Assembly: GCA_905234765.1 (NCBI GenBank)
Contig: CAJOIF010000001.1
Location: 124,001 to 188,000, forward strand
Direction: 5' to 3'
From: an uncultured Bacteroidales bacterium
GTDB taxonomy: Bacteria > Bacteroidota > Bacteroidia > Bacteroidales > F082
Length of the DNA: 64,000 nt
Below the pieces are notes generated by a model. The model saw only the letters and a list, made by a program, of their open reading frames with translations, had not been told where the DNA came from and ran no database searches. Of this stretch, positions 16,716-25,786 are shown piece by piece (position 1 is the first letter of the stretch; each line of letters opens with the position of its first letter). The translations under genes and the position numbers were made by a program.

Positions 16716-17885
16716 ATGGAAAAGCTGTATGAATACATGGAGAAGCAACTTGACTCCATCCCAAGTCAATTCGTCCGCTATGCCTACGATGCCATTCATT
16801 GGGAGAACCGGATGTTGGGATTGGTCGGGCCGCGAGGCGTAGGCAAAACGACCTTGTTTCTCCAACATATCAAAAAGCACCATTCACTTCGCGACACGCT
16901 TTATGTCACGGCGGATCACTTTCATTTTGCAACACATAGCCTCTTTGAGACAGCCGAAACTTTCAATAAGAATGGAGGAAAATATTTCTTCATCGATGAA
17001 GTGCACAAATACAGCAATTGGTCACAAGAACTGAAATTGATGTACGATGCCTTCCCCGACCTGCATGTCTATTTTACGGGTTCGTCCATCCTCGACATTG
17101 AGAAAGGCGAGGCCGACTTGAGCCGACGCGCCCCGAAACATTTGATGCAAGGGCTTTCGTTCAGGGAGTTTTTGGCTATCCGACACCAGATTGAAGTGCC
17201 CGTTTTCAGTTTGGAGCAAATCCTGAATCACGAGACTCGGATTCCCAACGTGAACCATCCGCTAATGTATTTCAAGGAGTATTTGAAGGAAGGCTATTAT
17301 CCTTTTGGTCAGGATCTTGACTTCAGCACCGAATTGAGCCAAGTCGTCACTCGCACCATCGAGGTGGACATTCCGCAGTTTGCCAACATGAACATCAGCA
17401 CTGCAAGAAAACTGAAAAAACTGATGGTGATTTTGGCCGCTTTGGTGCCCTACAAGCCCAACATGGCCAGTCTTGGAAGCCAAATCCAAGCCAGCCGCAA
17501 CAATGTAGAAGATTATCTTACCTACATGGAAAAGGGGGGGCTTCTCGCGCAACTGAAGGATGGCACTGGCGGTTTGGGCGAACTCGGCAAGGTGGAAAAA
17601 GTCTATCTCGATAACACCAACCTGATGTACAATTTAGGCGATGGAAACGAAGATGCCGGTACTCTTCGTGAAACCTTTTTCTTCAACCAAATGCGTGTCA
17701 ATCATAAAGTTACTTCATCTGCAATCTCCGATTTCGAAATTCAAGGCAAGACTTTTGAGGTAGGTGGAAAAAGCAAGGGTAAGAAGCAAATCACAGATGC
17801 CAAAGAAGGCTATGTGGTGAAAGACAACATCGAATACGGCTACGGCAACGTGATTCCCATTTGGGCTTTCGGGCTGAATTATTAG
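16716..17885 (+). CDS. AAA ATPase with DUF4143-type C-terminus
   Basis: A 389-residue protein: N-terminal AAA_14-like ATPase with Walker A VGPRGVGKTTL near residue 38, Walker B YFFIDEVHK near 91 and sensor FTGSS near 120. A C-terminal DUF4143-like region follows, with winged-helix-like sequence (SLGSQIQASRNNVEDYLTYMEKGGLL near 250) and a degraded nuclease-like end. These ATPases are common in gut Bacteroidota, often in many paralogues, and may be linked to toxin-antitoxin or mobile functions; none is proven. It stands alone with its own repeated operator and ends at a strong palindrome (17887-17962). Confidence 0.88.
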   Translation: MEKLYEYMEKQLDSIPSQFVRYAYDAIHWENRMLGLVGPRGVGKTTLFLQHIKKHHSLRDTLYVTADHFHFATHSLFETAETFNKNGGKYFFIDEVHKYSNWSQELKLMYDAFPDLHVYFTGSSILDIEKGEADLSRRAPKHLMQGLSFREFLAIRHQIEVPVFSLEQILNHETRIPNVNHPLMYFKEYLKEGYYPFGQDLDFSTELSQVVTRTIEVDIPQFANMNISTARKLKKLMVILAALVPYKPNMASLGSQIQASRNNVEDYLTYMEKGGLLAQLKDGTGGLGELGKVEKVYLDNTNLMYNLGDGNEDAGTLRETFFFNQMRVNHKVTSSAISDFEIQGKTFEVGGKSKGKKQITDAKEGYVVKDNIEYGYGNVIPIWAFGLNY

Positions 17886-17886
17886 C

Positions 17887-17962
17887 TTTGTAGGGCTGTC
17901 ACACCGTGGCAGCCGCAACGGAAATTTACCATGCGATTGCCGTGATACGACAGCCCTACAAA
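17887..17962. repeat. Palindromic repeat between convergent genes, possible terminator
   Basis: Perfect 14-base outer arms, TTTGTAGGGCTGTC / GACAGCCCTACAAA, flank imperfect inner pairing. It lies between the ATPase gene and the BlaR1 gene and could end transcription from both. Confidence 0.85.
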
Positions 17963-17967
17963 CCGAA

Positions 17968-19956
17968 TTATTTCTTGAGTTTGAATATGATAGGAAGATT
18001 AAAATAAACCTTCACAGGCTTGCCATTCATCTTGCCTGGGTTCCAGTTCGGCATAGCTTTCACCACTCGGATGGCCTCCTCGTCCAAGTCCTTGAACTCG
18101 GCAGACTTCCTGAGCAACTGAATATCTGAAATCGAACCGTCTTCGTTGACCACAAACTGGACAAACGTACGGTATTCGGACAAGTTGGGGTTTTCATCCG
18201 TATTGCCTTTGTATTTCTCGGGCATTATCAGATTTTTCTGGATATATTCCATCAGGGCTTTATCGTCGCCAGGGAATCGCGGCATCTCTTCAACGATTTG
18301 ATAGACACCGTTTTTGTCGGGCTTCATATCCACTTTTTTGTCGGATTTCGCGGGCTGGTCATCGCCCAATTTGAAGTTGATGGGCAAAGTGTAAGAGACG
18401 CGGACGACTTTGCCGTCTTTCTTTCCAGGCTTCCAGTTCGGCATAGCCTTCACGACACGCAAAGCTTCTTCATCACATTCGCCACCAACGCCTTTCATGA
18501 TTTTCACCTCCGAAACGCTACCATCTTTTTCGACGACAAAACCGACGAATACACGACCTTGGATGCCCTTGTCTTTTGCTCCTTGAGGATACATGATATT
18601 GTCGGAAAGGTACTTCATCATGGCTTCCATACCGCCAGGAAACTCGGGCATCTGGTCAACGATGTTATAAATGCTGTCATTGCTCTTTTCCACTATCTGA
18701 ATAGGATTTTCTTCCGTTGTCTGGATACTGAGCTTGAAATTATCGGTAGAGAGAGTGAAAGGCTCGACGGCATACAAGGTCGTGTCACCATGCTTTTCTA
18801 TCGCATTCATGGTAAATTTGATGTTCTCGTTGGGCGTTCCGTCGGCGTTGCAGGAAGTGGCCGTGATTTTATTGCGCATCTCGCCTGAAATCGGGTCGGG
18901 AGCCTCGGTGGTCTTAAACTGGACGTATGAGCCATCTTCGTTGTAGATAATGGTGTCCGTCAAATTCATCGGTTTGCCGAAATCGTCAAAGATTTCGAAC
19001 TGCCCGATTTCGACATTAATCTGTTTTTTCTCAGATTGTTGTTCTTGTGCTGCAACCTTGGTGTTGGCAATCATCAAAATAGCCAGCACTGGCAATGTCG
19101 CCAAGAGCCTCCACCAGAGGCCCTTGGCCTTTTCATTCTTTGTAATCATCTTGATTCTTTTTTTGGTAAGGATTAAACTGAAGTTATTGCTCATTCCGCT
19201 GAAATCGACAGCCGTGCACTGCTGCAGGATCAGCATCATGTAGTTCTTTTTGTCAACACCGGTGGCCACCACGTCGCGGTCGGCTTGGTATTCGTGAAGG
19301 CTCTGTAATTCCTTCTTATACAAATAGATGAAGGGGTTGAACCATTGCAAAACCATCATCAACTCGGCGAAAAGGATGTCCCACGAATGGTGGTGCTCGA
19401 TGTGGCTCATCTCATGCCGCATGATGTCGGCATCCACATTTTCATTGGGAAAAATGGCATAGCGCATGAAAGAGAACGAGCCTTGATCGCGACCCGTGAA
19501 CACCGCCGTGCAGCTACTCATCTTACGCTTGGGCGAACGGGCAATCAGCACCACGAGTTTGCCCAATTTGATGAGGAATAGTAGTGCCATCACAACGACA
19601 CCTATTATATATAGGCCGCCTATGACCTGCCACACGCTGAAATGCGACTGTGTGGAAGTCGTCACCGTCACCTCGGGCAACATCGGCTGACCGTCGGGCG
19701 TGACGATGACTTCGTTCAACAGCGCGCTGCCGCCAAACATATTTTGTTTCAACACCGCCATCTGCGGCGCTTCCATTCCAGAGAGCAGACCCAGCAAAGG
19801 CATGGCCAGAGCCAACAACATGCTCGACAGCAGGAAATAACGGTTGAAATACAGGCGGTTGCTGTTGCGAAACAGCAGGCGATACACCAACCAAAGTACC
19901 GCAGTGGTCGCCGCGATGGGCACCAGATGACCGATGATGAATTCTTGTGCGTTCAT
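17968..19956 (-). CDS. BlaR1-type M56 peptidase with two TonB C-terminal domains
   Basis: A 662-residue membrane sensor protease. The first part has about four transmembrane helices and the zinc-protease motif HEMSH (about 182-186), followed by HEYQADR, the third-ligand region of M56 peptidases. One more helix comes near residue 275-295. The periplasmic part holds two TonB_C-like domains, beginning with MPEFPGG near 437 and MPRFPGD near 560, each with a KAMPNW.PGK segment. Family knowledge: a signal activates the protease, which leads to cleavage of the BlaI repressor. The sensor here is TonB_C-like rather than penicillin-binding, so the inducer is probably not a beta-lactam (inference). It lies 3 bases after blaI in one operon. 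Confidence 0.92.
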   Translation of the reverse strand: MNAQEFIIGHLVPIAATTAVLWLVYRLLFRNSNRLYFNRYFLLSSMLLALAMPLLGLLSGMEAPQMAVLKQNMFGGSALLNEVIVTPDGQPMLPEVTVTTSTQSHFSVWQVIGGLYIIGVVVMALLFLIKLGKLVVLIARSPKRKMSSCTAVFTGRDQGSFSFMRYAIFPNENVDADIMRHEMSHIEHHHSWDILFAELMMVLQWFNPFIYLYKKELQSLHEYQADRDVVATGVDKKNYMMLILQQCTAVDFSGMSNNFSLILTKKRIKMITKNEKAKGLWWRLLATLPVLAILMIANTKVAAQEQQSEKKQINVEIGQFEIFDDFGKPMNLTDTIIYNEDGSYVQFKTTEAPDPISGEMRNKITATSCNADGTPNENIKFTMNAIEKHGDTTLYAVEPFTLSTDNFKLSIQTTEENPIQIVEKSNDSIYNIVDQMPEFPGGMEAMMKYLSDNIMYPQGAKDKGIQGRVFVGFVVEKDGSVSEVKIMKGVGGECDEEALRVVKAMPNWKPGKKDGKVVRVSYTLPINFKLGDDQPAKSDKKVDMKPDKNGVYQIVEEMPRFPGDDKALMEYIQKNLIMPEKYKGNTDENPNLSEYRTFVQFVVNEDGSISDIQLLRKSAEFKDLDEEAIRVVKAMPNWNPGKMNGKPVKVYFNLPIIFKLKK

Positions 19957-19959
19957 GGC

Positions 19960-20334
19960 TTATTTCCTTTCTTCGGTTATGGCTTCGTCGATCACCTTTT
20001 TTAAGGCTTCCAGCTCTTCGAGGCTGAAGTTTTCCTTTTTGGCAAAGGCCGAAACAAGATCTAAATAGGAGTTGTTGAAATAGCGTTCCACCACGCCGCC
20101 TAGGAAGTGCTTCGAGTACTCCTCCTTGCTGATGCAGGCGGTATAGCGATTCGCGCGGCAGAAGGTTTCATGCTTCACGAAGCCTTTGTTTTCCAATATC
20201 TTGATGACGGTCAGCACGGTGTTGTAGGCCGGCTTAGGCTCGGGGAAGGCCGCCATGATCTCGTTGGCGAAACCTTGACCGATGCTCCAGATGACTTGCA
20301 TCACTTGTTCTTCTCCTTTGGTCAGTTCTTTCAT
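19960..20334 (-). CDS. BlaI/MecI/CopY family repressor
   Basis: A 124-residue winged-helix repressor. It starts LTKGEEQVMQVIWSIG, has PAYNTVLTVIKILENKGFV as the recognition helix and wing, and a C-terminal dimerisation part with LEALKKVIDEAI. It would repress its own operon and be cleaved after signalling by the M56 protease encoded just downstream. A palindrome overlapping the promoter (20390-20405) is the likely operator. The same site occurs before the LRR lipoprotein gene. Confidence 0.94.
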   Translation of the reverse strand: MKELTKGEEQVMQVIWSIGQGFANEIMAAFPEPKPAYNTVLTVIKILENKGFVKHETFCRANRYTACISKEEYSKHFLGGVVERYFNNSYLDLVSAFAKKENFSLEELEALKKVIDEAITEERK

Positions 20335-20362
20335 AATGATGTGTTTTTGTGGTTTAACGCTG

Positions 20363-20370
20363 CAAATATA
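20363..20370 (-). promoter_or_regulatory. -7 promoter box of the blaI-blaR1 operon
   Basis: TATATTTG on the minus strand, 29 bases before the blaI ATG and about 20 bases downstream of the putative operator. Confidence 0.65.
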
Positions 20371-20389
20371 CAGAACTTTTTGAATATAA

Positions 20390-20405
20390 AACTAATTTTT
20401 TAGTT
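20390..20405. promoter_or_regulatory. Putative BlaI operator 1
   Basis: Perfect inverted repeat AACTAA-TTTT-TTAGTT where the -33 element of the blaI promoter is expected. A related site lies at 21601-21618. Confidence 0.6.
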
Positions 20406-20460
20406 ATTTTATTGTATTTTTCGGTTAATTTTTTCGAAATAACTTATATTTTATTGGTAA

Positions 20461-21555
20461 TCAATAAATTAAATTTATTATTTTGCTAAGTTGAACGATT
20501 CGCTTTTTTTCTTCGTCGGAAAGAATGAAGTCGTTGTCGCGTACCACGATGATTTCCATGTCTGGTTTTTCAACGAGTTCCCAGGGGAAACGTTCCAGCA
20601 GGTTGTGTTCGCAGTCGAATTCCTTGAGCAACTGCATCTTCGACAAGTCAGGCAACGCCAAAAGGTGGTTGTAGCCTACGCTGAGCCGCTCTATCGAATC
20701 CATTTCAGGCATCCATTGGGGCAGGAAATGCAGCTCATTGTGGTGGATGTAAAAGTATTTCAGTCGTTTCAAATTGCGCAGGGTGTCGGGGATGACCGCA
20801 ATTTTGTTATACGAAAGGAAAAGCTGTTGCAAGGTCTCCATATTGCCCACGAAATCAGGGATTTGTGTGAGATTGTTCTTGTAGAAGTCCAAATGTCTCA
20901 GTTCATTGCAATTGGCCAAAACTTCAGGAATCTCCGTAAACTCGTTTTCATAGAAAATCACATGTTTCAGTTGTTTCAGCCGACCAAACGACTGAGGCAG
21001 AGAATGCAACTTGTTCTTGCCCAAGTTGAGGCTTTCGCAGCGCAGCCGACCGATATTGTTGGGTAACTTCTCAAAACCATTGCCTCCGATGATGATCTGC
21101 TTAAGCTTTGATAGATGGCAAATATCGGTCCTGGTAAGTTTCAACTGATTGTAATTCAACGTGATTTCTTCCAGACTGTCAAGTTCCATGATCCATCTCG
21201 GGATATGGCGGATTTGGTTGCCCTCCAAATTGAGCGCTTTCAAGTTCTTGCAACGACGAATGCTCGACGGGATGCGGGTCAATTGGCAATTCGTCAGGTT
21301 CAAGCGTTCGATGTGGTTGCCTTCAGGAAATTCGATTTTTCGGAAGCTGCATCCGTTCAGTGTGACGGTTTTCAAGCTATCAGACGAGAACAGTGACTTG
21401 TCCACTTTCTTCGTTCTGATACCAGTAAAGCTGGCCAGTCCATCCTGATAATATTCGGAGAAGCCTGGGAGGGAATCCGCAGGAGATAGTGTTCTGCAAG
21501 AGAAAAGTAAGCAAATTATTGAAACACAAATTAATATATGGATTTTTGTTTTCAT
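20461..21555 (-). CDS. Leucine-rich-repeat lipoprotein
   Basis: A 364-residue protein with a lipoprotein signal (lipobox LLFSC, Cys near residue 20). About eleven LRR units of 22-24 residues follow, for example LKALNLEGNQIRHIPRWI, LESLNLGKNKLHSLPQSF and LQQLFLSYNKIAVIPDTL. It is anchored in a membrane and probably binds another protein or peptide. Its promoter region is almost identical to that of the blaI operon, so it is likely a BlaI target. Function otherwise unknown. Confidence 0.88.
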   Translation of the reverse strand: MKTKIHILICVSIICLLFSCRTLSPADSLPGFSEYYQDGLASFTGIRTKKVDKSLFSSDSLKTVTLNGCSFRKIEFPEGNHIERLNLTNCQLTRIPSSIRRCKNLKALNLEGNQIRHIPRWIMELDSLEEITLNYNQLKLTRTDICHLSKLKQIIIGGNGFEKLPNNIGRLRCESLNLGKNKLHSLPQSFGRLKQLKHVIFYENEFTEIPEVLANCNELRHLDFYKNNLTQIPDFVGNMETLQQLFLSYNKIAVIPDTLRNLKRLKYFYIHHNELHFLPQWMPEMDSIERLSVGYNHLLALPDLSKMQLLKEFDCEHNLLERFPWELVEKPDMEIIVVRDNDFILSDEEKKRIVQLSKIINLIY

Positions 21556-21574
21556 CAGATAGATGTTTACGTTG

Positions 21575-21582
21575 CAAATATA
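21575..21582 (-). promoter_or_regulatory. -7 promoter box of the LRR lipoprotein gene
   Basis: TATATTTG on the minus strand, in the same local context as the blaI promoter box. Confidence 0.65.
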
Positions 21583-21600
21583 GAGAATTTTTTGAATATA

Positions 21601-21618
21601 TAACTATGTTTTTAGTTA
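21601..21618. promoter_or_regulatory. Putative BlaI operator 2
   Basis: Inverted repeat TAACTA-TGTTTT-TAGTTA at nearly the same distance from the -7 box as operator 1. Confidence 0.58.
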
Positions 21619-21685
21619 ATTATTGCGTTAATGGATGGAAAAAAAGTTTTTTTCCTGCTTTTCATTCTGTTTTCAAAATTATTCC

Positions 21686-21693
21686 TATTTTTG
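21686..21693 (+). promoter_or_regulatory. -7 promoter box for tRNA-Thr
   Basis: TATTTTTG, 39 bases before the mature tRNA start. Confidence 0.55.
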
Positions 21694-21732
21694 CAGCCGC
21701 AAATCGACAGATTCAGCGTAGCTAATCGAGAA

Positions 21733-21805
<73 letters not shown>

Positions 21806-21865
21806 CACATAAAGAGAGAGTTTCGGAGACGGAACTCTTTTTTGATAAAAATAATACTGAAACCC

Positions 21866-22903
21866 ATGAAAATCGCAGTGGTGGGAGCCACCGGACTGGT
21901 CGGCTCAAAGATGCTTCAAGTACTTGATGAAAAGCGAGTTAATATCAACGAATTGATTGTCGCTGCCTCGGAACGCTCCATCGGAAAGGAAATCGTTTTC
22001 CAAGGCAAGAAACATATTGTCGTCAGCGTGGACGATGCCATCGCTGCACGCCCCGACATCGCCATCTTCTCGGCGGGTGCGACGGCATCACGGCAATATG
22101 CACCACGTTTTGCCGCCAATGGTACTTTCGTCATCGACAACAGTTCGGCCTGGCGCATGGAAAAGGACGTGCCTCTGGTTGTCCCCGAAATCAACGCCGA
22201 CACCATCACCAAGGACACACATATCATCGCCAACCCCAACTGCTCCACTATACAGATGGTGATGGCTTTGGCACCGATTCACAAGACCTACGGCATCAAA
22301 CGTTTGGTTATCAGCACTTACCAAAGCGTGACTGGCAGCGGCGTGAAGGGCGCTTATCAACTCAATCGGGAAGAAGATGCTCGGCATGCAGCCTATAGCA
22401 ATAGGCCAGGTGCACTTCCTAATGCTGGCTATCAATTTCCCCCTGCCTATCCGCATCAAATCTATTATAATATCATTCCACAGGCTGGCGACTTCATCGA
22501 CAGCGGCTACACCACCGAGGAGGAGAAGTTGGTGAACGAAACCCGTAAGATTTTGCGTGACGACCATATTGGCATCACTGCCACTGCTACGCGTGTACCT
22601 GTCACAGGAGGCCATAGCGAGTCCGTCAATGTGGAGACGGAGAAGCCCTTCGAGATTGAAGAAGTTCGCCGATTGTTGGCTGCCATGCCTGGCGTAGTGG
22701 TGAAGGACGACCCCAGTGCCAACCTCTACCCCATGCCCCTCACCTCTTTCGACAAGGACGAAGTCTTTGTGGGCCGCATCCGCCGCGACTACAGCATCGC
22801 CAACGGTCTGAACCTCTGGATTGTCAGCGACAACATCCGCAAGGGCGCAGCCACCAATGCTGTGCAAATAGCGCAGCATATTATCAATCAGTATTTTAAG
22901 TGA
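21866..22903 (+). CDS. asd: Aspartate-semialdehyde dehydrogenase
   Basis: Reduces aspartyl phosphate to aspartate semialdehyde for lysine, diaminopimelate, threonine and methionine synthesis. The 345-residue protein has the NADP-binding GATGLVGSKML at the N-terminus, the catalytic Cys in NPNCSTIQM (C126), the GAYQLNREE region and the active-site His in GGHSESVNVE. Compared with relatives I recall, the stretch between EDARHAAY and PHQIYYN is about 20 residues longer. ATG 21866 is chosen; an earlier in-frame start would fall in the tRNA. The stop overlaps the ribF start by one base. Confidence 0.95.
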   Translation: MKIAVVGATGLVGSKMLQVLDEKRVNINELIVAASERSIGKEIVFQGKKHIVVSVDDAIAARPDIAIFSAGATASRQYAPRFAANGTFVIDNSSAWRMEKDVPLVVPEINADTITKDTHIIANPNCSTIQMVMALAPIHKTYGIKRLVISTYQSVTGSGVKGAYQLNREEDARHAAYSNRPGALPNAGYQFPPAYPHQIYYNIIPQAGDFIDSGYTTEEEKLVNETRKILRDDHIGITATATRVPVTGGHSESVNVETEKPFEIEEVRRLLAAMPGVVVKDDPSANLYPMPLTSFDKDEVFVGRIRRDYSIANGLNLWIVSDNIRKGAATNAVQIAQHIINQYFK

Positions 22904-23838
22904 TGAAAGTTTTTCGCAATATCATAGAGACTCGCAACATCTCCAACGCCGTAGTCACCATCGGTACCTTCGATGGGGTACATCTTGGCCACCAAGCCAT
23001 TTTCAACAAGATGAAGAGCTTGGCACAAACCGTTGGTGGACAGACTGTTGTGGTCACCTTTGAGCCTCATCCGCGACAAGTGCTCAACATCGACAGCTCC
23101 AATTTGCGATTTTTGTGTACACCTGAGGAAAAACTCAAGAAATTTGAGGAGTTCGGTATCGACAACGTGCTGATTATCAACTTCACGAAAGAGTTTTCAC
23201 GCACACCCTCCGAGGTATTCATCAAGGACTACATCATCGACCGCATCCATCCCGCCTACATCGTGGTGGGCTACGACCATCATTTCGGCAAGAACCGCAT
23301 GGGCGACTTCAGCCTGCTCAATGACTTGATGAAGAAATACAACTTCAAGGTGGAACGCATTGCCGCCCAAGATGTTGAGAACATCGCTGTCAGCTCAACG
23401 AAGATCCGCAACGCCCTTGCCACGGGTAATGTGAGAAGTGCCAACCGACTGTTGGGCTACACCTATTCCATCACGGCTGAAGTCAAGATGGGCAACCAGA
23501 TTGGACGCACCATCGGCTTCCCCACTGCCAACCTTGAACTGCCCAAAGAATACATGCTCATCAACAGATGCGGCGTGTACGCATGCCTTGTCGACTACGA
23601 AGGCAAGACCTACAAGGGTATGGCCAACATCGGACACCGACCCACCATCGGCGACCGATTGGAGAGCGACCCGCTCATCGAAGTGAATCTGTTCAACTTC
23701 GACGGCAACCTCTACGGCAAACAGATCCATGTACGCTTCATTGACCACATCCGCGACGAAGAGAAGTTCGATGGTCTGGATGAGTTGAAAGCCCAATTGG
23801 AACAAGACCGTGAGAAAGTCAAGAAAATCCTGGCATGA
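22903..23838 (+). CDS. ribF: Bifunctional riboflavin kinase/FAD synthetase
   Basis: Phosphorylates riboflavin to FMN and adenylylates FMN to FAD. The 311-residue protein has the N-terminal nucleotidyltransferase domain (GTFDGVHLGHQAIF near residue 22, GYDHHFGKNRMGDF near 125, SSTKIRNALATGNV near 165) and the C-terminal flavokinase domain (IGRTIGFPTANLEL near 203, GVYACLVDYEG, MANIGHRPTIGD). It is in an asd-ribF-rlmH run with one- and four-base overlaps. Confidence 0.97.
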   Translation: MKVFRNIIETRNISNAVVTIGTFDGVHLGHQAIFNKMKSLAQTVGGQTVVVTFEPHPRQVLNIDSSNLRFLCTPEEKLKKFEEFGIDNVLIINFTKEFSRTPSEVFIKDYIIDRIHPAYIVVGYDHHFGKNRMGDFSLLNDLMKKYNFKVERIAAQDVENIAVSSTKIRNALATGNVRSANRLLGYTYSITAEVKMGNQIGRTIGFPTANLELPKEYMLINRCGVYACLVDYEGKTYKGMANIGHRPTIGDRLESDPLIEVNLFNFDGNLYGKQIHVRFIDHIRDEEKFDGLDELKAQLEQDREKVKKILA

Positions 23839-24308
23839 AGATTCTGCTACTCGTCATAGGGAAGACTGACGAGGACTACCTCATCACCGGCATCAAGAAA
23901 TATGTCGGACGGATAGGGCATTACGCCTCGTTTGAGTTGAAGGAGATTCCCGACCCACGCAACCGCAAGACCCTCAGTGAGGAACAACAGAAAAAAGCCG
24001 AAAGTTTCCTGCTTCTGCAACAGCTACAACCTGGCGACCAAGTCGTTCTCTTGGATGAAAACGGCAAACAATTCACTTCGGTGGAATTTGCAGAAAGTCT
24101 CGAAAAACAGATGGCTTCAGGAGCCAAACGGCTCGTTTTCATCATCGGCGGACCATACGGCTTCGCACAAGAGGTCTATGACCGAGCCAACGCCAAGATG
24201 TCGCTCTCACCCATGACCTTCAGCCACCAAATGGTGCGACTTATCTTCGTCGAACAACTTTACCGCGCTTTTACCATTTTGAAAGGCGAGCCCTATCATC
24301 ATCAATAA
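23835..24308 (+). CDS. rlmH: 23S rRNA (pseudouridine1915-N3)-methyltransferase RlmH
   Basis: A SPOUT-class methyltransferase that methylates pseudouridine 1915 in helix 69 of 23S rRNA. The 157-residue length is typical. Family motifs are LDENGKQFTS near 74, the knot-forming FIIGGPYGF near 101, and the C-terminal MTFSHQMVRLIFVEQLYRAFTI with HH near the end. It overlaps ribF by 4 bases. Confidence 0.97.
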   Translation: MKILLLVIGKTDEDYLITGIKKYVGRIGHYASFELKEIPDPRNRKTLSEEQQKKAESFLLLQQLQPGDQVVLLDENGKQFTSVEFAESLEKQMASGAKRLVFIIGGPYGFAQEVYDRANAKMSLSPMTFSHQMVRLIFVEQLYRAFTILKGEPYHHQ

Positions 24309-24337
24309 TAATGCAATAAAAACATCGTTTAGATCAT

Positions 24338-25171
24338 ATGAAAAGACTCAAAACCATACTCATCCTTTGCATTACACTTTGCGTCATCACCTCGTGCAAG
24401 AAAGAGGTCGACATGACCTTGATGCAACAAACGCTGCTTGAGAACACCAACATCAGGCAAATCAAGGTCGGCGATGGCTGGGAGGTGAATGTGATTGCCG
24501 ACAGTAGCACTTTTGTGGAACTGGAATACTCTGCCTATTTGGAAGAAAGCCTGAAGATGCAAATGGCAGGTACCTGCCTTGAAATCGGGTTCGCCGAATC
24601 GACATATCCCGAAACCAACTCCGTGTTTCGCGCCACCGTGCACCTCTCCCAACTTGAAAAAATAGATGCCCAAGAAGCTGCCAACATTCTCGTATCGGGT
24701 ACTTTTTCGGGTCCACAACTCACTGTAGAATTGAACGGAGCCTCCGTCTGCAAAAGCTTGACTTTCACGGGCAACCAATGTGAGATAAGAGTTGACGATG
24801 CCTCGAAACTGCTTGATTTTCATTTCGAAGGAGCATCCTGCCGCGCCACTTTTAACAACGCCTCGCAGTTCAACGGACAGATTCATGCCTCTGACTTTCT
24901 CGACATTGAGGCAAATGATGCTTCCCTCTTTGTGAACAAAGGCGGAACGACCGCCAAAGCACAACTTAAACTATCGGGAAACAGCTTGTTGAACATTGTC
25001 GAGACACAAGTGGAAGAAATGGAAGTGGCGCTGTCTGAGAACTCTGAAGCCACCGTATGGGTCACAAGTTTGTTGAAAGGGTCGCTCAAAGAAACATCTA
25101 CCTTGTATTATAAAGGCGATGCGCAAATCGACCTTGACTGTTCCGAAGATTCACGATACATCCCTCTTTAG
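24338..25171 (+). CDS. DUF2807 (GIN domain) lipoprotein
   Basis: A 277-residue protein with a lipoprotein signal (ITSCKK, Cys near 20). The mature part is a beta-solenoid-like DUF2807/auto-transporter adhesin head GIN domain, with repeated short strands such as LEKIDAQEAANILVSG and CEIRVDDASKLLDF. It is probably exposed at the envelope; ligand unknown. It starts 29 bases after rlmH and may belong to the same transcript; no clear -7 box was seen in the gap. Confidence 0.83.
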   Translation: MKRLKTILILCITLCVITSCKKEVDMTLMQQTLLENTNIRQIKVGDGWEVNVIADSSTFVELEYSAYLEESLKMQMAGTCLEIGFAESTYPETNSVFRATVHLSQLEKIDAQEAANILVSGTFSGPQLTVELNGASVCKSLTFTGNQCEIRVDDASKLLDFHFEGASCRATFNNASQFNGQIHASDFLDIEANDASLFVNKGGTTAKAQLKLSGNSLLNIVETQVEEMEVALSENSEATVWVTSLLKGSLKETSTLYYKGDAQIDLDCSEDSRYIPL

Positions 25172-25230
25172 TTTTGGCCTAAAATTTGCAAGTTTCGGTC
25201 CATATTTACCAAATCAAACCGAATTATTAC

Positions 25231-25238
25231 TAATTTTG
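25231..25238 (+). promoter_or_regulatory. -7 promoter box for the DUF4468-mevalonate operon
   Basis: TAATTTTG, 17 bases before the ATG at 25256. Confidence 0.6.
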
Positions 25239-25255
25239 TCAAAAAATTGAACGCA

Positions 25256-25780
25256 ATGAAAAAAGTAGCATTGTTATTCGTCGCCGTTTTAATTGCGGCT
25301 GTCTCCTTTGCCCAATCCGAACTTCCCATCGACCCAAAGACTGAAAAAATCACTTTCCGCAAGGTCATCCCTACGCAAGGCAATGAAGATGAAGTGTTTA
25401 ACCGCATCTATAGCAATTTCATGAATTCCTACTATAGGAGTCCTTCCACCATCCTTCAACAGAATGATGGTCGCACGATGAAGGGCAAGCACCAGTTCCA
25501 GCTCGACAACGGCGACCCCGTGAAGTCGAAATGGCCTTGGATCACCTACCGTTTTGTCATCGAGGTGCGCGAAGGCCGTGTGCGCTACACCCTCACCGAC
25601 TTCATGCAAAAGACCCAAAGCAACCATCCTTGCGAGGAATGGACAAACAAGGAAGACCCTTTATATCAGCCTATTTGGGATAGTTACCTGAACCAAATTA
25701 TCACTTTTGGCGAAGACTGGGGTCAGAAGTTTGAGGAGGGCCTCATTCCCGAAAAAGTCATCGAAGAGGAAGAATGGTAA
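25256..25780 (+). CDS. DUF4468 domain secreted protein
   Basis: A 174-residue protein with a signal peptide ending SFAQ. The body fits DUF4468 (a TBP-like fold), with KITFRKVIPTQGN, WITYRFVIEVREGRVRYTLTDF and a conserved N-terminal part. Function unknown. It heads the run into HMG-CoA reductase, 6 bases downstream; a functional link with mevalonate synthesis is not evident. Confidence 0.82.
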   Translation: MKKVALLFVAVLIAAVSFAQSELPIDPKTEKITFRKVIPTQGNEDEVFNRIYSNFMNSYYRSPSTILQQNDGRTMKGKHQFQLDNGDPVKSKWPWITYRFVIEVREGRVRYTLTDFMQKTQSNHPCEEWTNKEDPLYQPIWDSYLNQIITFGEDWGQKFEEGLIPEKVIEEEEW

Positions 25781-25786
25781 TTGTGT

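Noticed and set aside
17887..17962. Terminal inverted repeat of a mobile element
   Set aside because: The arms enclose only 48 bases and there is no transposase or target duplication visible.
17968..20334. Beta-lactam resistance module
   Set aside because: The M56 protein has TonB_C domains rather than a penicillin-binding sensor and no beta-lactamase gene is adjacent; the serine hydrolase at 53 kb has its own unrelated promoter.
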